This document shows positions 35,039-44,863 of a DNA stretch of 54,613 nucleotides, one piece after another. This stretch comes from JANLVJ01 sp031363945. Its GTDB lineage: Bacteria; Bacteroidota; Bacteroidia; Sphingobacteriales; Sphingobacteriaceae. The notes under the pieces were generated by a model. That model was not told the DNA's origin, ran no database searches, and was given only the letters and a program-made list of their open reading frames with translations. The translations under genes and the position numbers were made by a program. Position 1 is the first letter of the stretch, and each line of letters starts with the position of its first letter. The stretch spans positions 1 through 54,613 of the forward strand of contig JANLVJ010000005.1 in assembly GCA_031363945.1 (NCBI GenBank), written 5' to 3'.

Positions 35039-35302
35039 TTATTTTGAACTCTTACTGATAATATAAACAAATGCGAAGCATGTGCCAAGACTAATAAGTA
35101 AAACCAATAAAGCACTCAAGAACCAGATTCTATTACCTGTTATTACTCCAATAACCAAACAGATACCCATTTGAAGTAATATTAACAGCACAAGGTTTGT
35201 TAGAGCTACGGGGCTTAAACAAAAAATAATTGTAGCGTATATAATAAAAATCAGCAGGTTTAACCCAAGGATTATATTATTATTTTCCTTATTTGTTGTC
35301 AT
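35039..35302 (-). CDS. Small membrane protein of unknown function
   Basis: 87 residues with two to three hydrophobic segments (about 10-30, 35-55 and 62-82) and a short polar N-terminus (MTTNKENNN). No family is recognised. It starts six bases after the radical SAM gene stop, on the same strand, so it belongs to that transcript. It may be an accessory subunit of the lipid-related enzymes encoded upstream, but that is only an inference from position. About 125 bases separate it from Anbu downstream. Confidence 0.6.
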   Translation of the reverse strand: MTTNKENNNIILGLNLLIFIIYATIIFCLSPVALTNLVLLILLQMGICLVIGVITGNRIWFLSALLVLLISLGTCFAFVYIISKSSK

Positions 35303-35307
35303 GCATA

Positions 35308-36708
35308 TCAGTTAGATTCAATCTCATTTCTCAACTCTTCAAGATAGGCCGCCTTATCGTCACGATAAAATATATTCATGGTTTCGAAGGGAACGATCTG
35401 CATCTCTTTGGTGACAATATGTACACAGGATTTTTTAATAGCCCTGACATCGAAATTTTGGGAATCAATAAAATTCATAATGATAATACGAAACAAGTTA
35501 TCATATGCAAGACCAGGGGCCTCGATTTCAGGAAGACAGCACATGATTGAATGAAGGTGTTCCTGAGCCTTAGCAACAGAGGTCCCAGTACTGAACATTT
35601 GCAGCAAGTGCGTTTTTAGTTTTTCATCTTGTTCATAAATGATGGTATTTTTCGAATTATCAAGCAGATCATCTGGATTAACCATACGCGTTAATGGAAA
35701 TACTTTATCGCCTAACTTAAGAGCATAGGCCATAACCAGGGCATCTGGATTACAAGGTACAGGAAGCAAATCGGCCGGGGTAAAGATGTTACTCTGGGCA
35801 AGAATCGCAGCCCGCACTTCAGTAAGCGTATACCTGTCGGTTTCAGGATTGAAATTTTCAAGCCTGCCTGCCTGCTGGGTAGGTTGAAATGTGACCCCCC
35901 GAACACATTTTTGCTGCAGGGCAAACTCGATGATTTCTCCAATTTCATTTGTATTCAGCCCTTTCTGCAGGGTTACAACCAGGGTCGTTGATAGATTGTA
36001 TTTATTTAAATGTTCCAGTGCTTTCAGACGTACTGCCCTGAGATCTTGCCCGCGAAGCTGCTCAAGGGCTTCCTGCTTAAAAGAATCAAACTGTAGATAG
36101 ATTTCAAAATCAGGCATATAAGTAGCAAGCCTAGCCACAAATGATTCATCTTTTGCAATCCGAATGCCGTTAGTATTTAGCATAAGGTGCTTTATTGGTT
36201 TTGACTTTGCAATATCAAGAATAGTAAAAAACTGAGGATGAACAGTTGGCTCTCCTCCGCTCAATTGCACTACATCGGGCTGTCCTTCATTTTCAACAAC
36301 AAGATCAAGCATCTTTTCAATTTCTTCAAGCGTTCGATGCCGGCCATAGTCAGGAGATGACATGGCATAACAAGTTGGGCACGTGAGATTACACCGATCA
36401 GTGACTTCGATAATGGTGAGGCATGAATGCTGCTCATGATCCTGGCAAAGGCCGCAATCATAAGGACAACCGAAGTGTGTGGTAGAATTAAATTTAAGTG
36501 GAATCTCACTGCGTTTAGCGTAATTACGACAACTCTTATAATAGGCGATATCAGTAGAAATCAAAACCTTTTCGAACCCATGCCTTGAACAGGTCTTCAG
36601 CATGAAAACATTGCCATCTTCAAATACAATTTTTGCATCTACCCGCCGCAGACAGGTCGAACAAATACTAATGGTAAAATCATAATAGATATACGGGCGT
36701 TCAGGCAT
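35308..36708 (-). CDS. Radical SAM protein of the COG1964 type (archaeal tetraether synthase Tes family)
   Basis: The family includes the archaeal enzyme that joins lipid chains to give membrane-spanning tetraethers; the bacterial members' roles are largely unknown. The 466 residues start with a CSTCLRRVDA metal site (Cys16, Cys19) and a CSRHG (Cys40). FGCPYDCGLCQDHEQHSC (Cys81, 85, 88, 96) and the radical SAM cluster RCNLTCPTC (Cys106, 110, 113) follow, then QLSGGEPTVH and LMLNTNGIRI. Several cysteine sets beyond the SAM cluster suggest extra clusters. The start overlaps the end of the Lgt-like gene by eight bases. Confidence 0.85.
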   Translation of the reverse strand: MPERPYIYYDFTISICSTCLRRVDAKIVFEDGNVFMLKTCSRHGFEKVLISTDIAYYKSCRNYAKRSEIPLKFNSTTHFGCPYDCGLCQDHEQHSCLTIIEVTDRCNLTCPTCYAMSSPDYGRHRTLEEIEKMLDLVVENEGQPDVVQLSGGEPTVHPQFFTILDIAKSKPIKHLMLNTNGIRIAKDESFVARLATYMPDFEIYLQFDSFKQEALEQLRGQDLRAVRLKALEHLNKYNLSTTLVVTLQKGLNTNEIGEIIEFALQQKCVRGVTFQPTQQAGRLENFNPETDRYTLTEVRAAILAQSNIFTPADLLPVPCNPDALVMAYALKLGDKVFPLTRMVNPDDLLDNSKNTIIYEQDEKLKTHLLQMFSTGTSVAKAQEHLHSIMCCLPEIEAPGLAYDNLFRIIIMNFIDSQNFDVRAIKKSCVHIVTKEMQIVPFETMNIFYRDDKAAYLEELRNEIESN

Positions 36709-37495
36709 CGGCGCTTTCTTGCTTAAGTAAAGTCAAATTAATAGTCTTCGAGCCTGTTTTTATCAGACCAACTAAAAACCGGAAATAGTAAATTAGACCC
36801 GCAATGCATGCGAGTTGTATTACAGAAAAACCAAATGAAAAGAAATAAGCTGGTTTTATGAATTCAATACTCAGCCTGAACAGTAGGTAGGTGACCATGA
36901 GTATTTTAAACCTCGAGCCATTTAATAAAAGACGTCTCTTTTCAATCCCGATAAGAAGGCATCCTAATAATCCCCAGAAAATGATCTCATATAAATTGGT
37001 AGGGTGGCGGTGAATACCGTCACCAAAATCAATTGCCCATGGCAAAGAACTTTCAATTCCGAAAGTGCCATCAGAAATTCCGGATAAAAAACAACCTGTG
37101 CGGCCGATCGTCATTGCCAGAATAATAGGAAATACCATCAGATCGCCTGAAGATATGGTAATCCCTATGCATTTTTTAATTAGTTCTACTCCCATCAGAC
37201 CACCAAGCAGTCCGCCAACGATTGTGGTATTACCCATGAAATAAAGGAGGGTGATTCTTTTCAGTAACAAAGGGTCTTCCAGAATGCCTAACAAATGAGA
37301 ACCAAGAAATGCACCGGCAGCAGCGCCAATAAAAATCAAAATCCTGTTATCTTCATTTATCGGGTCATTCTCATGCCCCCTCAGCCAGGAATAGTACCGG
37401 TACCCGCAAAAATAGGCCAGGGCTTCAAAAAATAAATGAACAGGAAGCAGATGATGACCTACAGAAATGGTAACAGGAAAAGTCATGGCCCACAT
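36701..37495 (-). CDS. Prolipoprotein diacylglyceryl transferase-like membrane protein
   Basis: Resembles Lgt, which moves the diacylglyceryl group of phosphatidylglycerol to lipoprotein cysteines. The 264 residues have about seven membrane segments, a GGLLGGLMGVEL helix, GRTGCFLSGISDGTFG in the place of the Lgt GRIGNFxNGE motif, and RHPTNLYE. The motif differs enough that another lipid acceptor is possible, and it is unlikely to be the cell's main lgt. Its gene is coupled by overlap to a radical SAM gene of the tetraether-synthase family, so a lipid substrate is a sensible guess. The start may be Met4 instead of Met1. Confidence 0.75.
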   Translation of the reverse strand: MWAMTFPVTISVGHHLLPVHLFFEALAYFCGYRYYSWLRGHENDPINEDNRILIFIGAAAGAFLGSHLLGILEDPLLLKRITLLYFMGNTTIVGGLLGGLMGVELIKKCIGITISSGDLMVFPIILAMTIGRTGCFLSGISDGTFGIESSLPWAIDFGDGIHRHPTNLYEIIFWGLLGCLLIGIEKRRLLLNGSRFKILMVTYLLFRLSIEFIKPAYFFSFGFSVIQLACIAGLIYYFRFLVGLIKTGSKTINLTLLKQESADA

Positions 37496-37602
37496 TTAGA
37501 ATCTATGAAGCAGTTACAGGCTAATATGCTGATAGATACTCTTCATAATAAATATATAAATTAAGCTCAGCTATTTTACTACTGATAAAAATTAAAGCAG
37601 GA

Positions 37603-39351
37603 TTACTTGGCAGGCATCATTACATAATTCTTTTGCAACCCTTGAGGTATCTGACTTTTTAAATACTTCTTCGCAACGTCAATTTCAGGCCTGTAAGAAT
37701 CAGGCGAATTCGAGACAGTCAGCAGCTTCTTGAAATAACTACTCGTTATTGCTAGATTATGCAGCTTTTGAGAAGATATGGCTGCTCCATATAGCCCGTT
37801 AAAGCGGTTAGGATGTCTATCCAAATCTGTTTCGTATGCTACCAAAGCCGCTGCAGGTTTATTTATTTGAAGAAGCATATCTCCAAGTAACTCCCTTGCA
37901 GGAATCACTTCTCCCGGAGTTACAGGATTCTTCTGCGTTTTATCTTCCATATCGGCGGCGGCAAGCATATCCTTTAATGCTTCAGCATCTTTACCTTCTT
38001 TTAAAAGTATCCAGGATGTTGCTACATCAACCTGAATGTTTACCAGATTTGCTTTATATAGATCGTTTTGTTTAGTCAGCGTTTGATTGATAAACTTCAA
38101 TCTTGTGAGGTAGCTTTTTGCTGAATCAATGCGACCAACATGCACTAAGCCTAAAATCCGGGTGAAATAAAAAATAGCCTTTTGCCACGGAAATTTCTGC
38201 CATGGAAATGTGGCTGGGTGAATTTCTAGGCTGGCTGCATTTTCCCATTGTTTGTTTTCCAGCACATACCGGGCAGGTATAGCAGCAAATGCATAGGCAT
38301 CTTTAAAGTTTACCGGTGAAACTACCTCAATTGTTTTAAGGTAGTCAACTTGCTGCTTAGCCTTTTTATTTTCTGCTTTTTGTAAATAAGCATATTCAAG
38401 GTAATCCATTCCATGAAGCTCTTCATCCCATGTACCCCTGATACCAGCGGCCAACGCATAGCACTTTGCATTTGATATTGAAATAAGGTTTGATTTGATT
38501 GATTCGTCCCATAAGCCGAGCCTGGTAAAAATATGGGATGGCATATGCTGTGCATGTGCAGAAGCCGGGGCGATTGATGCATACCTCCTTGCTGCCTGTA
38601 AGCCTAACTGCGCAAGTTCAGGGTAGTCGTAGGTATGTATGATATAATGTACTATCCCGGGATGATCAGGCTGCTTCGGGTATAGCGAAGTTAAAATAGC
38701 ACCTGCCTTTTTCTGATTGCTGAAAGACCTGTCAGTGGGGTCTGATGCCCCATCGAGACTCAACGCATAAAATATAGCAGCTTCCTTATCGGCGGGATTG
38801 TCTTTGTATATTTGTTCCATACCCTTTTCAAATCTTACACTACGGGTATAGTGATTAACCGTTGTAAAATCATTGAAAAACAAGGTCATTGCCTCGATAT
38901 ACGCTGATTCTCTTTTTGTCTTATGAGTAATAGAGCGGGCAATTCCTATTGCTTTTGCACCTTTTTTTAGTTCGTCACCGGATGGTGGCGACCACAGCGG
39001 ATGATTATTGCACATTGCAACGCCCCAATAAGCCATTGCACATCCAGGCTCCTCATCTATCACTTTTGCAAAAGCCTTTTCTGCCTGATCATATTCAAAT
39101 GAATGAAGTAATTCAATGGCCAGATTAAAGTCTTCTTTTACCCTACCTGTACAGGACGTTATAAATTCAACCTGGCCAAACTGTTTATTTGGAGCACCAC
39201 ATAAAATAATTTCACCGCGTTTAAGATGTATGCCTGAAATTTCTTCTTTTGTAGGAGGGCCATTCCCCCAGTTGCAAGATACGCTTATGAAGAAAGGCAG
39301 GCAGAGCAGTTTTAACAGTACTGATTTTACCCGGCTCTCCATAATTATCAT
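37603..39351 (-). CDS. Tetratricopeptide-repeat lipoprotein
   Basis: Exported protein of unknown role. The 582 residues start with a lipoprotein signal ending FFISVSC (Cys26). TPR-like helical pairs follow: FDYDQAEKAFAKVI-type (EYDQAEKAFAKVID), CAMAYWGVAMCN, AEALKDMLAAADM and KPAAALVAYETDL-. HPGIVHYIIHTYD and HAQHMPSHIF segments give a His-rich middle. It looks like the TPR proteins of about 550-600 residues found in many Bacteroidota. The 107 bases to the Lgt-like gene hold no clear promoter or terminator. Met4 is an alternative start. Confidence 0.75.
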   Translation of the reverse strand: MIIMESRVKSVLLKLLCLPFFISVSCNWGNGPPTKEEISGIHLKRGEIILCGAPNKQFGQVEFITSCTGRVKEDFNLAIELLHSFEYDQAEKAFAKVIDEEPGCAMAYWGVAMCNNHPLWSPPSGDELKKGAKAIGIARSITHKTKRESAYIEAMTLFFNDFTTVNHYTRSVRFEKGMEQIYKDNPADKEAAIFYALSLDGASDPTDRSFSNQKKAGAILTSLYPKQPDHPGIVHYIIHTYDYPELAQLGLQAARRYASIAPASAHAQHMPSHIFTRLGLWDESIKSNLISISNAKCYALAAGIRGTWDEELHGMDYLEYAYLQKAENKKAKQQVDYLKTIEVVSPVNFKDAYAFAAIPARYVLENKQWENAASLEIHPATFPWQKFPWQKAIFYFTRILGLVHVGRIDSAKSYLTRLKFINQTLTKQNDLYKANLVNIQVDVATSWILLKEGKDAEALKDMLAAADMEDKTQKNPVTPGEVIPARELLGDMLLQINKPAAALVAYETDLDRHPNRFNGLYGAAISSQKLHNLAITSSYFKKLLTVSNSPDSYRPEIDVAKKYLKSQIPQGLQKNYVMMPAK

Positions 39352-39360
39352 TAATTAGTA

Positions 39361-39384
39361 TTGATAAGCGTATGTTGATAAGCG
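39361..39384. repeat. Short direct repeat upstream of the TPR lipoprotein gene
   Basis: TTGATAAGCG occurs at 39361-39370 and again at 39375-39384, a 14-base period, just upstream of the start at 39351. It could be an operator. The rest of 39385-39600 shows no gene. Confidence 0.35.
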
Positions 39385-39600
39385 AAAAAATGAATGCGTT
39401 TAGATACAACTAAAAATACGCTAATTTTCTAAATAGCTAGCATTCAATTACATGCTTTGGGCTGATTCTTCAAATATTTACCTGCCTGGCCGCATTGGTC
39501 TCTCTTACATAATACCTCTCAGAACCGGATTAACCATTTGATGAGGCGGCCGAAAAATAACCCATTAAATTACCGTCTGTTTGCCCTGTCTTGAAATCAA

Positions 39601-41184
39601 TTACTCTCTTACACCTTTCCATGCTGCAAGCACTTTAGCATGAGGGTTAGTTTGCAGCTGCCATGTTTTATTTATAAGCATTGTTTTACGGGCTGAAGTT
39701 GTGTACGCATCCCAACCTGGACTGCCGGTTTTGGCAAATTCAACCCAGGCATTCTGCATTTTTTCTCCTAATTCAGGCGGTGCGCCTTGAGCTCCCACCA
39801 TCCCTTTCTCACCTGTAACTATATGCAGGTTATTGAAAACGAAAGGAAGTTCAAGCCCGTGATAAGCACCATAAATTCCATTAGCAACAGAAGATGGCCA
39901 GGCGAATTCATACATATACGTTTTTCCGTAAAGAGAATGTGCATTTGCAAACCGAATGGTGGGCACCTGCGCCTGGTAAGAAGTGAGAATGGCTGACAAA
40001 AGTTCTCCCAGATTTTTATTAGGATACTCCTTTTTATATACAGCAATTAATGCCGAAGGAGCAGGATGTACTTTTTTTACCACCAGCTTTAGCACCAAAT
40101 TCAATTTAATTTTTTTGAGTAACCCTGTTGGGACTAAAAAATAATTCATTTCATCTGTATTATAGCCGGTTAATAAATCGCAAGTTGAGCCTGCACCATT
40201 TCGTGCATTTATTAGTGGCACCTTCGGAACAATATCACCGTCAATAAAAGGAAAGTAAAGGCTTACACCTCCCGAAGGATCAGGGAAATCTTCCGTTTCC
40301 AGCTTAACCATTTTAGGGTTTACTTTAGGTTGGGCTGCAAGAAGTTCTTCAGGTGTAAATTTTAAATAGGCATCTCTTGTATTTTTTATGTGAAGGGTTT
40401 TTGAATATTGGTTTGCAATACGATTTGCCTGCTCTCCACTTAATACTGCCTGCCCCGACCCGCTTTGCATAATCGCCCTTTTAAATAACCCTTTAGTAGC
40501 AGTACTTGTAAGTAACACGCCAACGCTTATTGCACCAGCAGATTCACCGAAAATAGTGACATTCCCTGAGTCGCCTCCAAAAGCAGCGATATTATTCTGC
40601 ACCCATTTAAGCGCAGCTATCTGATCACGAATTCCAATATTGGTGGGAACGCCATCTATTTTCAAAAATCCTTCAATGCCCAGGCGATAATTAAATGAAA
40701 CCATTACTACTCCCTTTTTAGCAAAGTTAGTTCCATCAAATAATGGCACATCGCTTGCACCCATAACAAATGCCCCACCATAGATATAAACCATTACCGG
40801 TAAATGGCTGCCCTTTACTTCAGGGGTCCAGACATTAGCAGTGAGGAAATCATCACCCTTTACCCAGCCTTTACCAAGAGTAGGCCTATTATCAATGTCG
40901 CCGGCTTTTGGAGTAGGGTTTGGTGGAGTTGGCCCTGATTTAATTGCATCACGAATGTCATTCCATGGTAATGGTTTTACAGGAGCAGCAAAGCGAAGCT
41001 TTCCGACTGGCGGCGCTGCATAAGGGATATTTTTAAAAATTATAATACCATTAGTAAGCCTCCCCCGCACTTTACCAGCCATTGTTTTTACAACAATATT
41101 ATTTAATAAAACACCTTGTGCGTTTACCAAATCTGAAACTAAGACAATTAAGACTACAATTAAAAACAAACTTCTTCTTTTCAT
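39601..41184 (-). CDS. Type B carboxylesterase family protein, secreted
   Basis: Alpha/beta hydrolase that cleaves carboxylic esters. The 527 residues have a signal peptide (about 1-22). The family pieces are VRGRLTNGIIIFKNIPYA (substrate entry), VMVYIYGGAFVMG (oxyanion hole), FNYRLGIEGFL and the nucleophile elbow FGESAGAISVG with Ser215. The catalytic His region GAYHGLELPFVF lies near the C-terminus. Acidic partner candidates are in TGYNTDEMNYF. The natural ester is unknown. It stands alone, with 216 bases upstream and 249 downstream without genes. Confidence 0.88.
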   Translation of the reverse strand: MKRRSLFLIVVLIVLVSDLVNAQGVLLNNIVVKTMAGKVRGRLTNGIIIFKNIPYAAPPVGKLRFAAPVKPLPWNDIRDAIKSGPTPPNPTPKAGDIDNRPTLGKGWVKGDDFLTANVWTPEVKGSHLPVMVYIYGGAFVMGASDVPLFDGTNFAKKGVVMVSFNYRLGIEGFLKIDGVPTNIGIRDQIAALKWVQNNIAAFGGDSGNVTIFGESAGAISVGVLLTSTATKGLFKRAIMQSGSGQAVLSGEQANRIANQYSKTLHIKNTRDAYLKFTPEELLAAQPKVNPKMVKLETEDFPDPSGGVSLYFPFIDGDIVPKVPLINARNGAGSTCDLLTGYNTDEMNYFLVPTGLLKKIKLNLVLKLVVKKVHPAPSALIAVYKKEYPNKNLGELLSAILTSYQAQVPTIRFANAHSLYGKTYMYEFAWPSSVANGIYGAYHGLELPFVFNNLHIVTGEKGMVGAQGAPPELGEKMQNAWVEFAKTGSPGWDAYTTSARKTMLINKTWQLQTNPHAKVLAAWKGVRE

Positions 41185-41400
41185 ACTAGATGAGGTATAT
41201 AGTACTCCCGATAGTTAGGACAGGATTTGGTCAATGTTAAAAATTAATATGATCATCTCCGTTGTTAAACTGGTTTTATCGATTCCTCCTTGGAATTAAG
41301 ATTTCAATCGAGATGCCTTCTGTTATTTTAGCTATATTTTGGTATTGAAGTAGTAGAAATAAAATACCATTCAGCATTAAGATAAAGTATTAATTAATCA

Positions 41401-42873
41401 TTATTTCATTCTTTTCAACCCATCTCGTGCCTGATTATCGATACCCGATTTATATTCCTCCTCTTTCATATCAAGACAAAGACGGTAGAAGTTACGGGCA
41501 TGGGGAAAATCATGCTCGGCTTCATAAATCATGGCAAGATGCAGAGCTGCATTTGCAGCGAAATAATACGGACTATTTTGACCACGATTAGCCGCAAGAA
41601 AGTAATAATGCATAGCATCAGCAGTCTTATTCAGCGCTTCATAAATTCTACCAAGCCGGTACAGGTATTCAAGCTTCGCTCTTTCTTCATGCAATGATTC
41701 AATATTGATGGCCGTCAGGTAAGCGAGTGCCTTATCATAATAACCACCATCATAAGAGAGCCGGGCCCGTAAAAGAGGCTCAGCAGCAATACCTGCATTT
41801 GCCTCCCGTAATGCCTGCTTATCTTTTTCGCTATAAGCAAAACCCTGATAGATCACTTTTTTCAGATTCCCCCTGTAGGCTATTTCATTATGCACCAGAT
41901 AGGCAGAATAAGCAATACGCAGATAGGCATCTTTAATAAAGCTGATTCCCTGGTTCTCATTTAAAAATTTGTAAAAGTAAGTGCTGGCATCAGAATCCAT
42001 CCTGTTTAGATGAGCAATTCCAGACAGGTAATCTAATTGAGCAAAAGGTACATATTGTGCACCCACAGGCCTTGCATTTAGTACAGAAATGGCAACATCA
42101 GAATGGCCGGTACGAAGAGCAACATACCCAATTACATAGGCTTTTAACAGACTCTGAGAATCAATTTGCTTACACCGTTCAATACAGCGATTATAATTAT
42201 CAGGGCTATCAGTTATTGAAGACTGAATAAATGACAGGTACAATGCACTTTCATCGTATAAATACGCGTATTTACCAGACTGAAGGCGTTTCATTGTGGT
42301 TTCCATCAGCTGTATGCCTTCGGTGGTATTGGCTTCCATACCAAGGAAACCAACGGCGGTTTTCAGACCCGGTGGAAATGAACCGAAAAGCGCAATTAAA
42401 AGTCCCCGTCCATTATTATCAGGAAGAAAATCAGGAAATTTTTTGAAATTATCCTGGAGAAAAAAAGAGGCATGTTTTATTTCCCAGGCCGCACTCCAGT
42501 AATCCTGAAACTTGGCTTTAATCAAGGCCCCCTGCAGGTTTACTTCACCCTGAGCATAATTATACCAGGGTGAGCTTCTGTCACCGGTAGAAAGTGCATT
42601 TAGCCTGAGCTGCATATTTTTTTTAAACCGGTCATAATCACCCTGCTTTTCACCACTCAGTAAGGTGAAAAAATCTATATAATTATCAAGTAATAAGGGT
42701 ATCTGATTGCCTGGCACCTCTAACCTTTCTTTCACAAGCAGCTTGCGGCCAGCCCCAAGCTCAAGATTCATAATCTTTTTATAGGCCAGAATACAATTTG
42801 TATCGAACTGCAAAGAGGCATTAGCAGACAGGGTAAGACTCAAAAGAAGAGCAAGTAATGAAATGAACTTCAT
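41401..42873 (-). CDS. Secreted tetratricopeptide-repeat protein of unknown function
   Basis: 490 residues with a signal peptide (FISLLALLLSLTLSANA, cut near residue 19) and no lipobox. TPR-like repeats run through the middle and end: YLYRLGRIYEALNKTADAMHYY, read in halves as YLYRLGRIYEA and LNKTADAMHYYFLAA, then LHLAMIYEAEHDFPHARNFY. It is probably periplasmic or attached to the outer membrane. A terminator separates it from the zinc-ribbon gene upstream. No function can be assigned. Confidence 0.75.
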   Translation of the reverse strand: MKFISLLALLLSLTLSANASLQFDTNCILAYKKIMNLELGAGRKLLVKERLEVPGNQIPLLLDNYIDFFTLLSGEKQGDYDRFKKNMQLRLNALSTGDRSSPWYNYAQGEVNLQGALIKAKFQDYWSAAWEIKHASFFLQDNFKKFPDFLPDNNGRGLLIALFGSFPPGLKTAVGFLGMEANTTEGIQLMETTMKRLQSGKYAYLYDESALYLSFIQSSITDSPDNYNRCIERCKQIDSQSLLKAYVIGYVALRTGHSDVAISVLNARPVGAQYVPFAQLDYLSGIAHLNRMDSDASTYFYKFLNENQGISFIKDAYLRIAYSAYLVHNEIAYRGNLKKVIYQGFAYSEKDKQALREANAGIAAEPLLRARLSYDGGYYDKALAYLTAINIESLHEERAKLEYLYRLGRIYEALNKTADAMHYYFLAANRGQNSPYYFAANAALHLAMIYEAEHDFPHARNFYRLCLDMKEEEYKSGIDNQARDGLKRMK

Positions 42874-42894
42874 TAGCGAATTGGAATCAAATGA

Positions 42895-42922
42895 AAATTG
42901 CTTCCTTTAGGGGAAGCAATTT
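42895..42922 (-). terminator. Terminator after the zinc-ribbon protein gene
   Basis: A perfect 11-bp stem (42895-42905 with 42912-42922) has a 6-base loop and is followed by TTTT on the minus strand. It lies 27 bases past the stop at 42949. Confidence 0.75.
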
Positions 42923-42948
42923 CAACTAATATCTAAATATTGAGGCAG

Positions 42949-43701
42949 TTAGGCTGGCTGACCTTCTTGAAGTTCAACAATTAGCTGCTCATCAACAAGT
43001 ATACGTCCGCAATGCTCGCAAACGATAATCTTCTTACGTTGACGAATATCTGACTGGCGTTGTGGTGGTATTTTATTGAAACAACCCGAACAGGAATCAC
43101 GCTCAATAGTCACTACTGCCAGACCATTTTTAGCGTTACCACGAAGCTTATTATAGGCAATCAGCAACCGCTCATCAATATGGGTTTCAGCAATTTTAGC
43201 TTTTTCAAGTAAAACGTCTTCCTCTTTCTGAGTTTCAGCAGTAATATTATCTAATTCTTCACGCTTCACAGATAAATCTTTTCTGCGTTCTTCGATATTA
43301 GCTTCAGCCTGGGTTAAAACATCTTCCTTTGTTTTAACCTCATAACCTGATTCTTTAATTTTCTTTTCGAAAACCTGAATATCAAGACCCTGAATTTCTA
43401 TCTCCTTGGTAAGGGCTTCGTACTCACGGTTATTTTTGACGTTCTCAAGCTGTGTTTCATACTTCTTAATAGAAGCCAGAGAATCCTTTATGCTTAATTT
43501 ACGAGCCTGAATAGTATCATTCAACTCTTTAAATTCATCTTTATGTTTATTGATGCGTGTTTCGAGCCCTTCTACTTCATCTTCAAGATCTCTTACTTCC
43601 ATAGGAAGCTCACCACGCACCGTTCTGATTTTATCAATATGGGTATGAATAGACTGTAATTCGTACAGCGCTTTCAGCTTTTGCTCAACAGTTGTTTCCA
43701 T
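42949..43701 (-). CDS. Coiled-coil protein with C4-type zinc ribbon (COG1579)
   Basis: A long helical hairpin protein of uncertain role, possibly nucleic-acid or translation related. From the ATG at 43701 the 250 residues begin METTVEQKLKALYELQ. About 150 residues of coiled coil follow (heptads rich in Glu, Lys, Leu), then a zinc ribbon with CSGCF and CEHCGR. An upstream open frame of 43 codons looks non-coding. The start overlaps the end of the Nif3-like gene by 17 bases, a pairing seen widely in bacteria. Confidence 0.93.
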   Translation of the reverse strand: METTVEQKLKALYELQSIHTHIDKIRTVRGELPMEVRDLEDEVEGLETRINKHKDEFKELNDTIQARKLSIKDSLASIKKYETQLENVKNNREYEALTKEIEIQGLDIQVFEKKIKESGYEVKTKEDVLTQAEANIEERRKDLSVKREELDNITAETQKEEDVLLEKAKIAETHIDERLLIAYNKLRGNAKNGLAVVTIERDSCSGCFNKIPPQRQSDIRQRKKIIVCEHCGRILVDEQLIVELQEGQPA

Positions 43702-44791
43702 TATAATAAAATATGGGATTAGTATGTACTTTTGACAATAAAAGTTCAAAGTTAGGGAATTTCTGCGATAGTTTAATAAACAGAAGTTCTGATGTAAATT
43801 GTTCTGACTCAAAATGTCCGATATCAGCAATCATCAGCCTTTGTTCGGCCTCGAAGAACTGATGATATTTAAAATCAGCCGTGACAAAGGCATCACAATT
43901 CTCAGCAATGGCTTTTTCAAGTAAGAAACTTCCAGAACCCCCACAGCAGCCTACTCTTCTGATCGGTTTGTCATAACTGGTATAACGAATTCCCTCAGCC
44001 TTCATATTTACAGACAGCAGCTTGAGAAATTGAGCCGGGCTTAAAGCTGTTTCAAATTCGGCAACAATTCCTGCTCCCTTATCTATGAGCTCATTATCAA
44101 GAGTAGTTATCTCATGTGCTACAACTTCATAGGGGTGGCTTGCAAGCATTGCCCTGATGATTCCTTTTTCAAGCCATGCTCCATAAATACATTCAATTTT
44201 TTGCTCATCGCCTGTATGCCTGAGTCCAATGGTTCCTGAAAATGGATTAGCCCCTGTCAGGGGCATGAAAGTCTGGGTGCCAGTTGTCAGGAAACTGACA
44301 TCACGATAATCGCCTATTGTGCCTGCACCGGCTGCAAGCATTGCCTCTAAAACTTCCTTACACTGGGCAGGGGGGCAATAGCAGACAATCTTTTTCATAT
44401 TGCCTTTTAGGGGTTGCAAAATTTGCTGATTGACAAGCCCTAATTTATCAGCTATAAATGAGCTGACCCCATCTGTCGCATGATCAATATTTGTATGGGC
44501 GGCATAAATGGCCAGATCATTTTTAATTGCTTTAATTAAAATGCGCTGACTCATACCTGACCCAGTAAACCGTTTCATAGCAGTGAAGAACGGAGGGTGG
44601 TGACAAATAATCAGATTTGCTTTCAAGGCTATAGCCTCATCAAGCACCGCTTCAGTACAATCAAGGGTTAAAATAGCCCTGGTAATATCCATTTCAAGAT
44701 TTCCCGTGAGCAGACCACTATTATCATAACTTTCCTGAATTGAAGGCGGGGCCCAGGATTCAAGAAATATGGTGATTTCAGCTAAGATCAT
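43685..44791 (-). CDS. Nif3-like dinuclear metal centre protein (YbgI family)
   Basis: Hexameric metal-binding protein; reported as a possible GTP cyclohydrolase I type 2, but the physiological role is open. The 368 residues have the metal-site motifs HHPPF (His in IICHHPPFF), YAAHTNID and, at the C-terminus, DFKYHQFFEA and ADIGHFESEQ. The central PII/CutA-like insert (about 125-235) marks the long form. It leads the operon with the zinc-ribbon protein and is divergent from mfd. Confidence 0.94.
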   Translation of the reverse strand: MILAEITIFLESWAPPSIQESYDNSGLLTGNLEMDITRAILTLDCTEAVLDEAIALKANLIICHHPPFFTAMKRFTGSGMSQRILIKAIKNDLAIYAAHTNIDHATDGVSSFIADKLGLVNQQILQPLKGNMKKIVCYCPPAQCKEVLEAMLAAGAGTIGDYRDVSFLTTGTQTFMPLTGANPFSGTIGLRHTGDEQKIECIYGAWLEKGIIRAMLASHPYEVVAHEITTLDNELIDKGAGIVAEFETALSPAQFLKLLSVNMKAEGIRYTSYDKPIRRVGCCGGSGSFLLEKAIAENCDAFVTADFKYHQFFEAEQRLMIADIGHFESEQFTSELLFIKLSQKFPNFELLLSKVHTNPIFYYNGNNC

Positions 44792-44863
44792 TTTTCAAGA
44801 TTAAGATAAATTTCAGATGATTAAAAAGCAATGTTTTGTTACAACAAGGTAAAAGTCTGAATT

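Noticed and set aside
39385..39600. Possible RNA gene or small protein in the 249-base gap next to the carboxylesterase
   Set aside because: No tRNA-like T-loop, no stable hairpin with a T run and no open frame with a sensible start were found.
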